From Dethiothermospora halolimnae (GTDB lineage Bacteria; Bacillota; Clostridia; Tissierellales; VENL01), in the NCBI RefSeq assembly GCF_037577855.1, contig NZ_JBAKFX010000004.1:62001-126000 (forward strand): DNA of 64,000 nucleotides. Direction: 5' to 3'. Numbering within the stretch: the stretch's first letter is position 1; each line of letters opens with the position of its first letter. The translations under genes and the position numbers were made by a program. The notes beneath the pieces are model-generated. The model was not told where the DNA came from. It saw nothing but the letters and a program-made list of their open reading frames with translations, and did not search any database. Below are positions 25,399 to 33,564 of the stretch, in pieces.

Positions 25399-26787
25399 AT
25401 GTACCAAGGAATAGAGCTTGATAAACTAAAGGAAGAATGTGGTGTTATTGGTATATATACAGAAGATAGTAATATTACCAATATGTTATGCTTTGGACTT
25501 TTAGCCCTTCAACATAGGGGTCAAGAAAGTGCCGGAGTAGCTGTAGCTAAGGATGGAGAAATAGATTACCACAAGGATATGGGACTTGTAACTGAAGTCT
25601 TTGATGATGATACTATAGAGTCATTAAATGGGAATATCGGTATAGGTCATGTAAGATACTCAACAACTGGGGAAAGTTATGCATATAATGCCCAACCCCT
25701 TGTTGTTCAATATAGAAAGGGTTCCTTTGCCTTAGCCCATAATGGAAATCTTGTAAATGCCGACACCATAAGGGATATGTTGGAAGAGGATGGCGTAGTA
25801 TTTCAAACATCCATTGATAGTGAAGTTATTGCAAATTTAATAGCAAGGTATCACAAATTCGGAATAGAAAAGGCCATAAGAAAGGTTATGGAGATCCTAA
25901 AGGGTGCATTCGCCCTTTCTGTTATGACCGAAGATAAATTAATAGGAGTAAGGGATCCCCATGGATTGAGACCCCTATGTTTAGGTAAAATTGATGATGG
26001 ATATGTTCTTGCTTCAGAAAGTTGTGCCCTAGATACCATAGGTGCAGAATTAGTAAGGGATATTGAACCGGGAGAAATAGTAGTAATAGATAAAAACGGA
26101 GTAAAGAGTATCCCATCAAATAAATGGTGTAAAAAAAATATGTGTATATTTGAACTTATATACTTTTCAAGACCCGATAGTGTGTTAGACGATATTAATA
26201 TATATAATTTCCGTAAAAGAACAGGAAAGGTACTTGCAAAGGAATATCCAGTAGATGCCGATGTTGTTATATCCGTTCCCGATTCAGGAAATGCCGCAGC
26301 CATAGGATTTTCAGAAGGGTCTGGGATACCCTATGCTGAGGGGCTTATAAAAAATAGATATGTGGGAAGAACATTTATACAACCAAGCCAGGAACTAAGG
26401 GAACAGGGAGTAAGGCTTAAATTAAATGTATTAAAGGAAAATATAGAAGGGAAAAGGGTGGTCCTAGTGGACGACTCCATAGTAAGGGGTACCACAAGTA
26501 GAAGAATAGTAAATATGCTAAAAAAGGCTGGTGCTAAAGAAGTACATGTAAGGGTAAGCTCTCCTCCTGTTAAATACTCCTGCTACTTTGGTATAGACAC
26601 ACCAAATAGACAACACCTAATCGGAGCAGTTAAACCGGTAGAGGAAATAAAAGATATGATAAACGCCGATAGTCTAGGTTATATATCAATAAAAGGTTTA
26701 ATTGAGTCAACTGGAAGGGAAGAAGGATATTGTTTAGCCTGTTTCAATGGAGACTATCCCATGGAAGTTCCGAAAAACAAAGAATAA
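25399..26787 (+). CDS. purF: Amidophosphoribosyltransferase
   Basis: First step of purine synthesis: PRPP and glutamine to phosphoribosylamine. A 462-residue Bacillus-type enzyme. A short propeptide (13 residues) precedes the catalytic nucleophile in EECGVIGIY (Cys14). RGQESAG and the Ntn-hydrolase domain follow. The PRPP loop is VVLVDDSIVRGTTSRR, and there are cysteines (CIFELIYFSRPDS; CYFGIDTP; CLACF) as in the iron-sulfur, self-processed class. AGAAGGGAGGG precedes the ATG. The final codons KE and the stop lie in the heptad arm of the next repeat block. Confidence 0.97.
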   Translation: MYQGIELDKLKEECGVIGIYTEDSNITNMLCFGLLALQHRGQESAGVAVAKDGEIDYHKDMGLVTEVFDDDTIESLNGNIGIGHVRYSTTGESYAYNAQPLVVQYRKGSFALAHNGNLVNADTIRDMLEEDGVVFQTSIDSEVIANLIARYHKFGIEKAIRKVMEILKGAFALSVMTEDKLIGVRDPHGLRPLCLGKIDDGYVLASESCALDTIGAELVRDIEPGEIVVIDKNGVKSIPSNKWCKKNMCIFELIYFSRPDSVLDDINIYNFRKRTGKVLAKEYPVDADVVISVPDSGNAAAIGFSEGSGIPYAEGLIKNRYVGRTFIQPSQELREQGVRLKLNVLKENIEGKRVVLVDDSIVRGTTSRRIVNMLKKAGAKEVHVRVSSPPVKYSCYFGIDTPNRQHLIGAVKPVEEIKDMINADSLGYISIKGLIESTGREEGYCLACFNGDYPMEVPKNKE

Positions 26788-26965
26788 AGAATAGAGAATA
26801 AAGAACTCAAAGGAAAGAATAAAGAATAAAGAATAGAGAATAAAGAATAAATAAGGAGATTTTACTCCCGATGGTCGCAAAATTTACTTATAATAAAAAC
26901 AAAGTGGCCTCTGGCCACTTTGCACCATATCTATTCTCTATTCTTTATTCTCTATTATCTAAATA
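26780..26965. repeat. Modular repeat block between purF and purM
   Basis: Heptad arms (AAAGAAT, AGAGAAT units) overlap the purF stop. Then module C (TTTTACTCCCGATGGTCGCA), module D (ACAAAGTGGCCTCTGGCCAC, 26900), and the complementary arm (ATCTATTCTCTATTCTTTAT) ending next to the purM ribosome binding site (AAAAGGGGG). Almost the same arrangement as in the larE-larB and purH-purD gaps. Confidence 0.9.
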
Positions 26966-26980
26966 AAAGGGGGTAATATT

Positions 26981-28018
26981 ATGTCAAAGTTAACATATAA
27001 AGATGCTGGGGTTGATGTTAAGGCCGGTTATAAGACTGTTAATTTAATAAAGGATCATGTTAAGAAAACCTTTACCGATGGAGTTGTATCGGATATCGGT
27101 GGATTTGGCGGTTTATTTAAACTTGATAAGGAAAAATATAAAGAGCCTATTTTAGTTTCTGGAACAGATGGGGTAGGTACTAAACTTAAGGTTGCTTTTA
27201 TGACCGATAAACATGATACCATTGGGGAAGATTGCGTTGCAATGTGTGTAAACGATATATTATGCCAAGGGGCAGAACCATTATTTTTCCTTGATTATGT
27301 TGCCACAGGAAAATTAAAACCAGAAAAGGCATCGGAAATAGTAAAGGGAATATCCAATGGGTGTATAAAGGGGAGTTGTGCCCTTATAGGTGGAGAAACT
27401 GCTGAGATGCCTGGGTTATATAGTGATGGAGAATATGATGTGGCAGGTTTTACAGTGGGTATAGTAGATAAGGAAAAAATAATAGATGGATCTAAAATAA
27501 CAGAAGGGGATATCCTTATTGGTCTTCCTTCAACAGGAGTTCACAGTAATGGTTTTTCCCTTGTAAGAAAGCTATTATTTGATATAAAGGGATACGATGT
27601 TAATGATTATATAGATGAGCTTGGTAAAACCCTAGGGGAAGAACTTTTAACCCCAACAAGGATATATACAGAACCATTGATTGATTTAGTAAATAAATTT
27701 GATATAAAGGGAATAAGTCATATAACAGGCGGAGGATTCTATGAAAATATTCCTAGAATGTTACCGGATAATGTTGATGCAATAGTACAAACTGAAAAAA
27801 TAGATGAGCTTCCCATATTTAGTTTTATAAAAAAATTAGGAAATATTGATATAGATGAAATGTATAATACCTTTAATATGGGTGTAGGGATAGTTATGGC
27901 AGTTAGTAAAGATGATGTTGATGATATAACTGACTTTTTAGACAATAAAGATGAAGAGTACTACCTTATGGGTGAGATAGTAAAGGGTAAAGGAGATATA
28001 AAAATATGTCACCACTAA
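26981..28018 (+). CDS. purM: Phosphoribosylformylglycinamidine cyclo-ligase (AIR synthetase)
   Basis: Closes the imidazole ring, converting FGAM to AIR. The 345-residue length is normal. It starts LTYKDAGVDVKAGYKTVNLIKDHVKKTF, with the ATP-binding VSGTDGVGTKLKVAF and GEDCVAMCVNDILCQGAEPLFFLDY. The C-terminal half has LIGGETAEMPGLY, GLPSTGVHSNGFSLVR and ISHITGGGFYENIPRML. It follows a repeat block and a GGGGGTAATATT ribosome binding site. It overlaps purN by 13 bp, so the two are coupled. Phase and spacing suggest purMN is a separate segment of the pur cluster. Confidence 0.97.
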   Translation: MSKLTYKDAGVDVKAGYKTVNLIKDHVKKTFTDGVVSDIGGFGGLFKLDKEKYKEPILVSGTDGVGTKLKVAFMTDKHDTIGEDCVAMCVNDILCQGAEPLFFLDYVATGKLKPEKASEIVKGISNGCIKGSCALIGGETAEMPGLYSDGEYDVAGFTVGIVDKEKIIDGSKITEGDILIGLPSTGVHSNGFSLVRKLLFDIKGYDVNDYIDELGKTLGEELLTPTRIYTEPLIDLVNKFDIKGISHITGGGFYENIPRMLPDNVDAIVQTEKIDELPIFSFIKKLGNIDIDEMYNTFNMGVGIVMAVSKDDVDDITDFLDNKDEEYYLMGEIVKGKGDIKICHH

Positions 28019-28593
28019 AAATCGCTGTTTTAATATCTGGAGGAGGAACCAATCTTCAAGCAATAATAGACAGCATAAAAAATGGTTATATAAATGGAAA
28101 AATAGAAGTGGTTGTATCTAATAAGAAAGAAGCCTATGGACTAGTCAGAGCTGAGAAAAATAATATAGATAATATATATATAAATAGGAAAGAGTTTTCA
28201 AACGACATAGAGTATAATAATAAAATAATATCTGAGCTTAAAAAGCGAAATATAAACTTAGTAGTATTAGCAGGATATTTAAAAATATTGTCAGAAGAAT
28301 TTATAGATGAATTTGAAAATAAAATAATAAACATTCATCCTTCTTTAATACCTAGCTTCTGCGGTAAAGGATATTATGGAAGAAAAGTCCACGAAGAAGT
28401 ATTAAAAAGGGGAGTAAAAATAACCGGTGCCACAGTCCACTATGTAGACAAAGGTACCGACACAGGGCCAATAATAATCCAAGAATCGGTGAGGGTCGAA
28501 GACGATGACGATGTAGATAGTCTTCAGAAGAAGGTTTTGGAGGTTGAACATGAAATCCTTATAAAGGCAATTAAAATTAAAGAAGAAAGTTAA
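28006..28593 (+). CDS. purN: Phosphoribosylglycinamide formyltransferase (folate-dependent)
   Basis: Third step: GAR to FGAR with 10-formyltetrahydrofolate. A 195-residue formyltransferase with IAVLISGGGTNLQAIIDSI at the N-terminus, LAGYLKILSEEFIDEFENKIINIHPSLIPSF carrying the catalytic Asn and His, then GKGYYGRKVHEEVLKRGVKITGATVHYVDKGTDTGPII including the conserved Asp. It overlaps purM. Its C-terminal residues (IKEES) and stop fall in sequence resembling repeat module G and heptad arms, so the natural tail may have been altered. Confidence 0.97.
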   Translation: MSPLKIAVLISGGGTNLQAIIDSIKNGYINGKIEVVVSNKKEAYGLVRAEKNNIDNIYINRKEFSNDIEYNNKIISELKKRNINLVVLAGYLKILSEEFIDEFENKIINIHPSLIPSFCGKGYYGRKVHEEVLKRGVKITGATVHYVDKGTDTGPIIIQESVRVEDDDDVDSLQKKVLEVEHEILIKAIKIKEES

Positions 28594-28840
28594 AAGTAAA
28601 GAATAAAGAATAGAGAATAAAGAATAGATAAGGAAACCTTCGAATGAATTCGAAGCTACAGATTCTATTATGTAGGGGCTGAATATATTCAGCCTTCCGC
28701 CCTGGTAAGTGGCGGGAATGAGCCGAAAATAAAATTGATTTAAAAAATAAAAGTAACTAATAACCAAAAACTAAGAAATACTACATTTATAATTTAAAAT
28801 TTACAATTTAAAATTCCGAAGCCATGCTTCGGCCAAGGGG
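28594..28840. repeat. Modular repeat block between purN and purH
   Basis: Heptad arm; module B (CTTCGAATGAATTCGAAG, about 28639); module E/J (TGTAGGGGCTGAATATATTC) with CCGCC...GGCGGGAATGAGCCGAAA; then an arm of ATTTATAATTTAAAATTT type; and the hairpin CCGAAGCCATGCTTCGG (28815) beside the purH ribosome binding site AAGGGGG. The same final hairpin precedes guaB, guaA and the CotF-like gene. Confidence 0.87.
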
Positions 28841-28849
28841 GTTTTCAAA

Positions 28850-30382
28850 TTGAAAAGAGCATTAATTAGTGTATATGATAAAACTGGTATTGTTGAATTT
28901 ACAAAGGAATTAGTAACCCTAGGGTGGGATATTATCTCAACTGGGGGAACGAAAAGGATATTAAAGGAAAATGGTATAGATGTTTCTGATGTTTCTAATA
29001 TAACAGGGTTTCCTGAATGTTTCGATGGAAGGGTAAAAACACTACATCCCAAAATACATGGTGGGCTTTTATATTTAAGGGATAACAAAGAACATACTGA
29101 AAGATTAGAAGAGTTAGATATACCTCCAATAGACATGGTTGTTAACAATCTATATCCATTTAAAGAAACAATATTAAAAGAAGATGTTACCCATGAAGAA
29201 ATAATAGAAAATATAGATATAGGAGGCCCGTCAATGTTGAGGGCTGCTGCTAAAAACTATAGATTTGTAACTGTTATATCGGACCCAACAGATTATCACA
29301 AAGTATTAGAAGAACTTAAAAATAATAAAGAAACAACTGAAAAAACTAGGGAATATTTAGCTGCTAAGGTTTTCCTTCATACAAGTAATTACGACACCCT
29401 TATATCAAATTATTTTATGAAAAAAACAAATGTAGAATTACCGGAAACCATGACCTTAACATTTGAGAAAAAACAAAATCTGAGATATGGAGAAAATCCC
29501 CATCAAAAAGCTGCATATTATACATCTATAAAGGATACAGAGGGAACTTTATCAGATGCTGTAAAACTCCATGGAAAAGAATTGTCATTTAACAATATAA
29601 ACGATACAAATGGAGCCCTTGAGATACTAAAAGAATATGAAGAACCAACAGTGGTGGCAGTAAAACATGGTAATCCTTCAGGAGTAGGTAGCGGAGAAAA
29701 TATCTACGAGGCTTATAAAAAGGCCTATGAATGTGACAAAGTATCGATATTTGGAGGAATAATAGTATCAAATGGTGAAGTAGGTGAAAAGACGGCTAAA
29801 TTGATAAATGAAATATTTATAGAAGTAGTTGTGGCACCATCATATAGTGAAAAGGCCTTAGAAATACTTAAAAGTAAAAAGAATATAAGGATATTAAAAC
29901 TTGATAATATAAGTAAAAATGATTATAAAGACTATAATATTAAGAAAGTATTAGGTGGACTACTGGTTCAAGAGAGGGATATAAAGCTATTAGATGATGA
30001 GCTAAAGATAGTAACAGATAAAAAGCCAACGGATAAAGAAATGGAAGATTTATTATTTGCTTGGAAGGCAGTAAAGAACACCAAATCAAATGCAATAGTT
30101 TTAGCCAAAGATAAGGGAACAGTGGCCGTTGGACCAGGACAGGTGAGTAGAATATGGGCCCTTGAAAACGCAATAAAACAAGGGGAAGATAGAATAAAGG
30201 GAAGTGTTATGGCATCAGATGCATATTTTCCATTTAAAGACTGTGTAGAAGAAGCCCACAAAGCAGGAGTAACAGCAATAATCCAACCGGGAGGCTCCAT
30301 TAGAGATGAAGAATCAATTGAAGCTGCTAATAAGTATGGCATAGCCATGGTGTTTACGGGAGTTAGACACTTTAAACATTAA
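28850..30382 (+). CDS. purH: Bifunctional AICAR formyltransferase/IMP cyclohydrolase
   Basis: Last two steps to IMP. The 510-residue protein has the methylglyoxal-synthase-like cyclohydrolase domain first (RALISVYDKTGIVEFTKELV; STGGTKRILKENGI; FDGRVKTLHPKIHGGLL). The AICAR transformylase domain starts near residue 200 (LRYGENPHQKAAYY; VAVKHGNPSGVGSGE; KNTKSNAIVLAKDKGTVAVGPGQVSR; SDAYFPFKD). The start is a TTG at 28850, eight bases after AAGGGGG, the only start agreeing with the family N-terminus. A repeat block separates it from purN. Confidence 0.97.
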   Translation: MKRALISVYDKTGIVEFTKELVTLGWDIISTGGTKRILKENGIDVSDVSNITGFPECFDGRVKTLHPKIHGGLLYLRDNKEHTERLEELDIPPIDMVVNNLYPFKETILKEDVTHEEIIENIDIGGPSMLRAAAKNYRFVTVISDPTDYHKVLEELKNNKETTEKTREYLAAKVFLHTSNYDTLISNYFMKKTNVELPETMTLTFEKKQNLRYGENPHQKAAYYTSIKDTEGTLSDAVKLHGKELSFNNINDTNGALEILKEYEEPTVVAVKHGNPSGVGSGENIYEAYKKAYECDKVSIFGGIIVSNGEVGEKTAKLINEIFIEVVVAPSYSEKALEILKSKKNIRILKLDNISKNDYKDYNIKKVLGGLLVQERDIKLLDDELKIVTDKKPTDKEMEDLLFAWKAVKNTKSNAIVLAKDKGTVAVGPGQVSRIWALENAIKQGEDRIKGSVMASDAYFPFKDCVEEAHKAGVTAIIQPGGSIRDEESIEAANKYGIAMVFTGVRHFKH

Positions 30383-30890
30383 CTTTTGAAACAAAGAATA
30401 AAGAATAGAGAATAAAGAATAGATAAGGTTATTTTACTCCCTCTGGTCGTAAAATTTAAATTTGTAGGGACGGATTAAAGAAGAGTGGGTAAAGAAGAAA
30501 GAAGAATTTTAAAAGCAAAGAATAAATGATGAAGAATAGAGAATAAATAATGAAACCTTTGAATGAATTCGAAGCTACGTTATATTAAAGAGAAATGGAT
30601 AAATAAGAAAACTAAAAACATAGGGACAAGGCAAGCTCTGTCTGAAGAGAGACATTAAACTAATGATAATGAAATTGTTTCGACTTTTTAATTTGACGAT
30701 TTAGGAGAAATAAAGGAAATTTCCTGGGAAATATGGAAAAGATAAAGAATAAAGAATGGAGAATAAAGAATAGATAGGGAGATTTTACTCGCTTCATTGG
30801 TAAAATTATAATAAGAACAAAGTGGCCTCTAGCCACTTTGCACCATATCTATTCTCTATTCTTTATTCTCTATTCTCTAACAAAACGGGG
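30383..30890. repeat. Large composite repeat block between purH and purD
   Basis: No gene. Heptad arm; module C (TTTTACTCCCTCTGGTCGTA, 30433); truncated module E (TGTAGGGACGGATT); module G (30475); heptad arm; module B (CTTTGAATGAATTCGAAG, 30557); a degenerate module E (TAGGGACAAGGC); a unique stretch 30640-30735; heptad arm; module C variant (TTTTACTCGCTTCATTGGTA); module D (ACAAAGTGGCCTCTAGCCAC, 30816); and the complementary arm up to the purD ribosome binding site. Confidence 0.87.
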
Positions 30891-30900
30891 GTGTTATAAA

Positions 30901-32172
30901 ATGAAAATCTTAGTAATCGGTTCTGGTGCTAGGGAACATGCTATTGTTTGGAAGATATCAAAGAGCGATAAGGTATCAAATATATATTGTGCTCCTGGAA
31001 ATGGGGGTATAAGGGATCTAGCAGAATGTGTAGATATAAAGCCAGAAAATATAGAGGGGCTTTTAAACTTTGTTAAGGAAAAAGACATAGATATGACAGT
31101 TGTTGGTCCAGAAGTTCCACTAGTGAAGGGAATAGTAGATAGATTTGAAGAAGAAGACCTCAAAATATTTGGTCCAAATAAGGCTTGTTCTTTATTAGAA
31201 GGAAGTAAAATATATGCAAAAAACTTTATGGAAAAGTATTCTATACCTACAGCTAAATATGAAACCTATAGTGACTTTAATAGTGCATTAAAGGGGTTAG
31301 AGGATTTTAATTATCCTTTAGTTATTAAAGCGGATGGTTTGGCAGCTGGAAAAGGTGTACTAATATGTGATAAAAAAGAAGATGCTGTATTAGGTTTAGA
31401 AAATATGATGAAAAATAAAAAGTTTGGAGAATCGGGAAGTAACATAGTTATAGAGGAATTTTTAGATGGAATAGAATTGTCCCTATTATGTTTTGTTTCA
31501 AATAATAAAATAATACCTATGGAAAGTGCCAAGGACTATAAAAAGGCATTTGATGGAGACGAGGGACTTAATACCGGTGGAATGGGGTGTTTTTCACCTA
31601 ATATAATATTCAAAAGAGAAATTCTAGAAGAAATAAAAAGGGATGTTATTAATAATATAGAAAATGGACTAAATAGTGAAGGTCTTAATTATAATGGGGT
31701 TTTATTTATAGGATTTATGATAACAGAAAATGGACCTAAGGTATTAGAATTTAATGTAAGAATGGGAGATCCTGAAACTGAGGTTGTATTACCTAGACTT
31801 GAAAGTGATATAATAGACATATTTACAAAAACACTAGATGAAGAATTAACTAGTGATGACTTAAAATGGAGTGATAAAAAATCCATGTGTGTAATACTAG
31901 CATCAGGGGGGTATCCAGAAAAGTATGAAAAGGGTAAAACTATAGCAGGATTAGATAATGTTGATGATGATATAATAGTATTTCATGCAGGAACAAAATA
32001 TGAAGATGGAGATATAGTTACCAATGGGGGAAGGGTTATGGCTGTAACGACATTGGGAGAAAATTTAGATGATGTTAGAAAAAAAGTTTATGATAATATA
32101 GAAAAGATAAATTATGACAAGAAATTTTACAGGACAGATATAGGAAAGGTAAAAATAAAGAATAGAGAATAA
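30901..32172 (+). CDS. purD: Phosphoribosylamine-glycine ligase
   Basis: Second step: phosphoribosylamine plus glycine to GAR. An ATP-grasp enzyme of 423 residues, usual length: MKILVIGSGAREHAIVWKI at the N-terminus, then VGPEVPLVKGIVD, the ATP-grasp motif YPLVIKADGLAAGKGVLIC, FKREIL and NVRMGDPETEVVLPRL. A longer frame from 30838 consists of repeat arm sequence; ACGGGGGTG fixes the start at 30901. The terminal residues KIKNRE and the stop are encoded by the heptad arm of the following repeat, as in purF. Last gene of the pur cluster. Confidence 0.97.
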   Translation: MKILVIGSGAREHAIVWKISKSDKVSNIYCAPGNGGIRDLAECVDIKPENIEGLLNFVKEKDIDMTVVGPEVPLVKGIVDRFEEEDLKIFGPNKACSLLEGSKIYAKNFMEKYSIPTAKYETYSDFNSALKGLEDFNYPLVIKADGLAAGKGVLICDKKEDAVLGLENMMKNKKFGESGSNIVIEEFLDGIELSLLCFVSNNKIIPMESAKDYKKAFDGDEGLNTGGMGCFSPNIIFKREILEEIKRDVINNIENGLNSEGLNYNGVLFIGFMITENGPKVLEFNVRMGDPETEVVLPRLESDIIDIFTKTLDEELTSDDLKWSDKKSMCVILASGGYPEKYEKGKTIAGLDNVDDDIIVFHAGTKYEDGDIVTNGGRVMAVTTLGENLDDVRKKVYDNIEKINYDKKFYRTDIGKVKIKNRE

Positions 32173-32250
32173 AGAATGAAGAATAGATAAGGAAACCTTC
32201 GACTGAAGTCGAAGCTAGTTAGAATAAAAAACACTGAAGAATAGATAATG
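32155..32250. repeat. Repeat element overlapping the purD 3' end
   Basis: Heptad arm (AATAAAGAATAGAGAATAAA), running through the purD stop codon, then module B (CTTCGACTGAAGTCGAAG, about 32199-32216) and a short arm remnant leading into the terminator. Confidence 0.8.
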
Positions 32251-32286
32251 TAGATATTTGCCGTAGGCAAATATCTATTTTTTTTA
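32251..32286 (+). terminator. Rho-independent terminator of purD
   Basis: AGATATTTGCC, GTA loop, GGCAAATATCT, then a run of T residues. It closes the pur cluster and lies at the end of the leftward small gene as well. Confidence 0.9.
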
Positions 32287-32481
32287 TTTAATATTGGCTT
32301 TAGAGTTATTTCTATTGGATACTTGGATTTTAAAGAAGTTTGGAATTTCATTTATATTAATGTCTGGGGTAATATCCTCTGAAAAATAATCTTGTTTATT
32401 GTTAATATTACTGGTATTATATATTTCAAAACGAATAAGTCCACTTATAGTATCCATTTTTTTAGCCATAGTAGAACACAT
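32284..32481 (-). CDS. Unknown small protein
   Basis: A 65-residue frame, MCSTMAKKMDTISGLIRFEIYNTSN..., with many Asn and Ile (NINNKQDYFSEDITPDININEIPNFF). No family recognised; no signal or membrane segment. On the minus strand AAAGGGGTGATTTT precedes the ATG, a good ribosome binding site, which is the main support. The stop is at the purD terminator. It lies 165 bp downstream of another small minus-strand gene (32647-32901), with a degenerate hairpin module A between them. Possibly the two are transcribed together. Confidence 0.5.
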   Translation of the reverse strand: MCSTMAKKMDTISGLIRFEIYNTSNINNKQDYFSEDITPDININEIPNFFKIQVSNRNNSKANIK

Positions 32482-32547
32482 AAAATCACCCCTTTAAATG
32501 AATAGTTGCTATAAAGATTCTAATTTTTAACTAATGTCAAATTAAAC

Positions 32548-32573
32548 TGTTGGAGGATTTATAATCCCCCAAC
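32548..32573. repeat. Degenerate hairpin repeat module A
   Basis: TGTTGGAGGATTTATAATCC followed by CCCAAC, with a few changes from the consensus core; between the two small minus-strand genes. Confidence 0.75.
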
Positions 32574-32646
32574 TAATCTGTAAATGTCCCTAGTATATAA
32601 TATGCAATATAAAGGGAATGAATGACAAATTTTTAGAAAAAATTTA

Positions 32647-32901
32647 TCACTCTAAAAGCCCGGTTCTACCAGTCTTTTCAAAGACTTCAGGTATACCATT
32701 TATTCCCCTTTTTTCTGTTTTTTCATTGGTTTCCACTGAAAATCTCATGGAATCTATTGCATCCACATCCCGTTGCATATTCCAAGGGAAAACAACGGCA
32801 TTTATCTGATTTTTTATGACAGGATATTTGTGGGAATTGTAAGTTTCTAAAATAATATCCATTCCATTCTTACTTCTTGGAGTTTTGTTATTATTTATCA
32901 A
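32647..32901 (-). CDS. Unknown small protein
   Basis: An 84-residue protein starting with TTG (MINNNKTPRSKNGMD) five bases after AAAGGAGGGG, a very strong ribosome binding site that supports it being real. The sequence is hydrophilic: ILETYNSHKYPVIKNQINAVVFPWNMQRDVDAIDSMRFSVETNEKTEKRGINGIPEVFEKTGRTG. It shows an NAVVFPWNMQRD segment and a Gly-rich C-terminus, but no family is recognised. The opposite-strand 63-codon frame over it has no such signal. It is divergent from the yerC-like gene at 33114. Confidence 0.6.
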   Translation of the reverse strand: MINNNKTPRSKNGMDIILETYNSHKYPVIKNQINAVVFPWNMQRDVDAIDSMRFSVETNEKTEKRGINGIPEVFEKTGRTGLLE

Positions 32902-33113
32902 CTATTCCCCTCCTTTAGGGATAACAATTTTAATATAAATAAAAATCCCTTAAAAATATTGTTTACATTCTCTTAAATAATTATTAAAATTAATATAAAC
33001 TAGGTTATAATAAAGATAGATATTAATTTAATATTTTGGTGTAATACATATATTTAAGTTAAATGGAAAATTTTAATTTATTATGATAAGCTAAATATTG
33101 TGGGGGTGAAAAC

Positions 33114-33407
33114 TTGAATTATACTTCTAAAGTAAAGGATGAACATATTGATGAATTATTTGAAGCAATACTTAAATTAGATGATATGAACGAATGTTAT
33201 AGATTTTTTGAAGATATTTGTACAATAAAGGAATTAAAATCTATTGCTCAGAGATTACAGGTGGCTAAATTGCTTAGAAAACATAAAACATATAACGAAA
33301 TTGAAGAAAAAACCGGAGCAAGTACAGCAACCATTAGTAGAATAAATAGAGCATTAAACTATGGAGCAGATGGTTATAATTTGGTACTTGATAAATTAGA
33401 AGAATAA
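33114..33407 (+). CDS. yerC: YerC/YecD family TrpR-related protein
   Basis: A 97-residue protein of the YerC/YecD family, which shares the TrpR-like helix-turn-helix fold. After a short leader comes LFEAILKLDDMNECYRFFEDICTIKELKSIAQRLQVAKLLRKHKTYNEIEEKTGASTATISRINRALNYG. The segment TYNEIEEKTGASTATISRINR is the DNA-binding helix-turn-helix, as in the Trp repressor. The start is a TTG at 33114 after GGGGGTGAAAAC. In Bacillus the role is not settled; regulation of tryptophan genes must not be assumed, although an orphan trpB lies 9 kb away. Confidence 0.9.
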   Translation: MNYTSKVKDEHIDELFEAILKLDDMNECYRFFEDICTIKELKSIAQRLQVAKLLRKHKTYNEIEEKTGASTATISRINRALNYGADGYNLVLDKLEE

Positions 33408-33418
33408 TACATTAAATT

Positions 33419-33536
33419 AATTGACAGTTGACAATTTAAGGTAATTTCATTCCCTTTGGTCGTAAAATATCAATTCAAATCGGCTTCAGCCGATTTGTAC
33501 CTTTAATTATCAATTGTCCATTGTCAACTGTCAATT
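33419..33536. repeat. Repeat element with TTGACAG-type heptad arms
   Basis: Arm ATTGACAGTTGACAATTTAA, module C variant (TTTCATTCCCTTTGGTCGTA), hairpin module L (AAATCGGCTTCAGCCGATTT), then the complementary arm (CAATTGTCCATTGTCAACTG). Same structure as 10571-10693 and 45750-45886. It lies between convergent genes yerC and the LysR gene. Confidence 0.9.
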
Positions 33537-33564
33537 AAAAAAGCGGTCAAAGACCGCTTTTTTA
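33537..33564. terminator. Bidirectional terminator between yerC and LysR gene
   Basis: AAAAAAGCGGTC, AAA loop, GACCGCTTTTTT, usable from both sides; the LysR stop codon lies at its edge. Confidence 0.92.
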
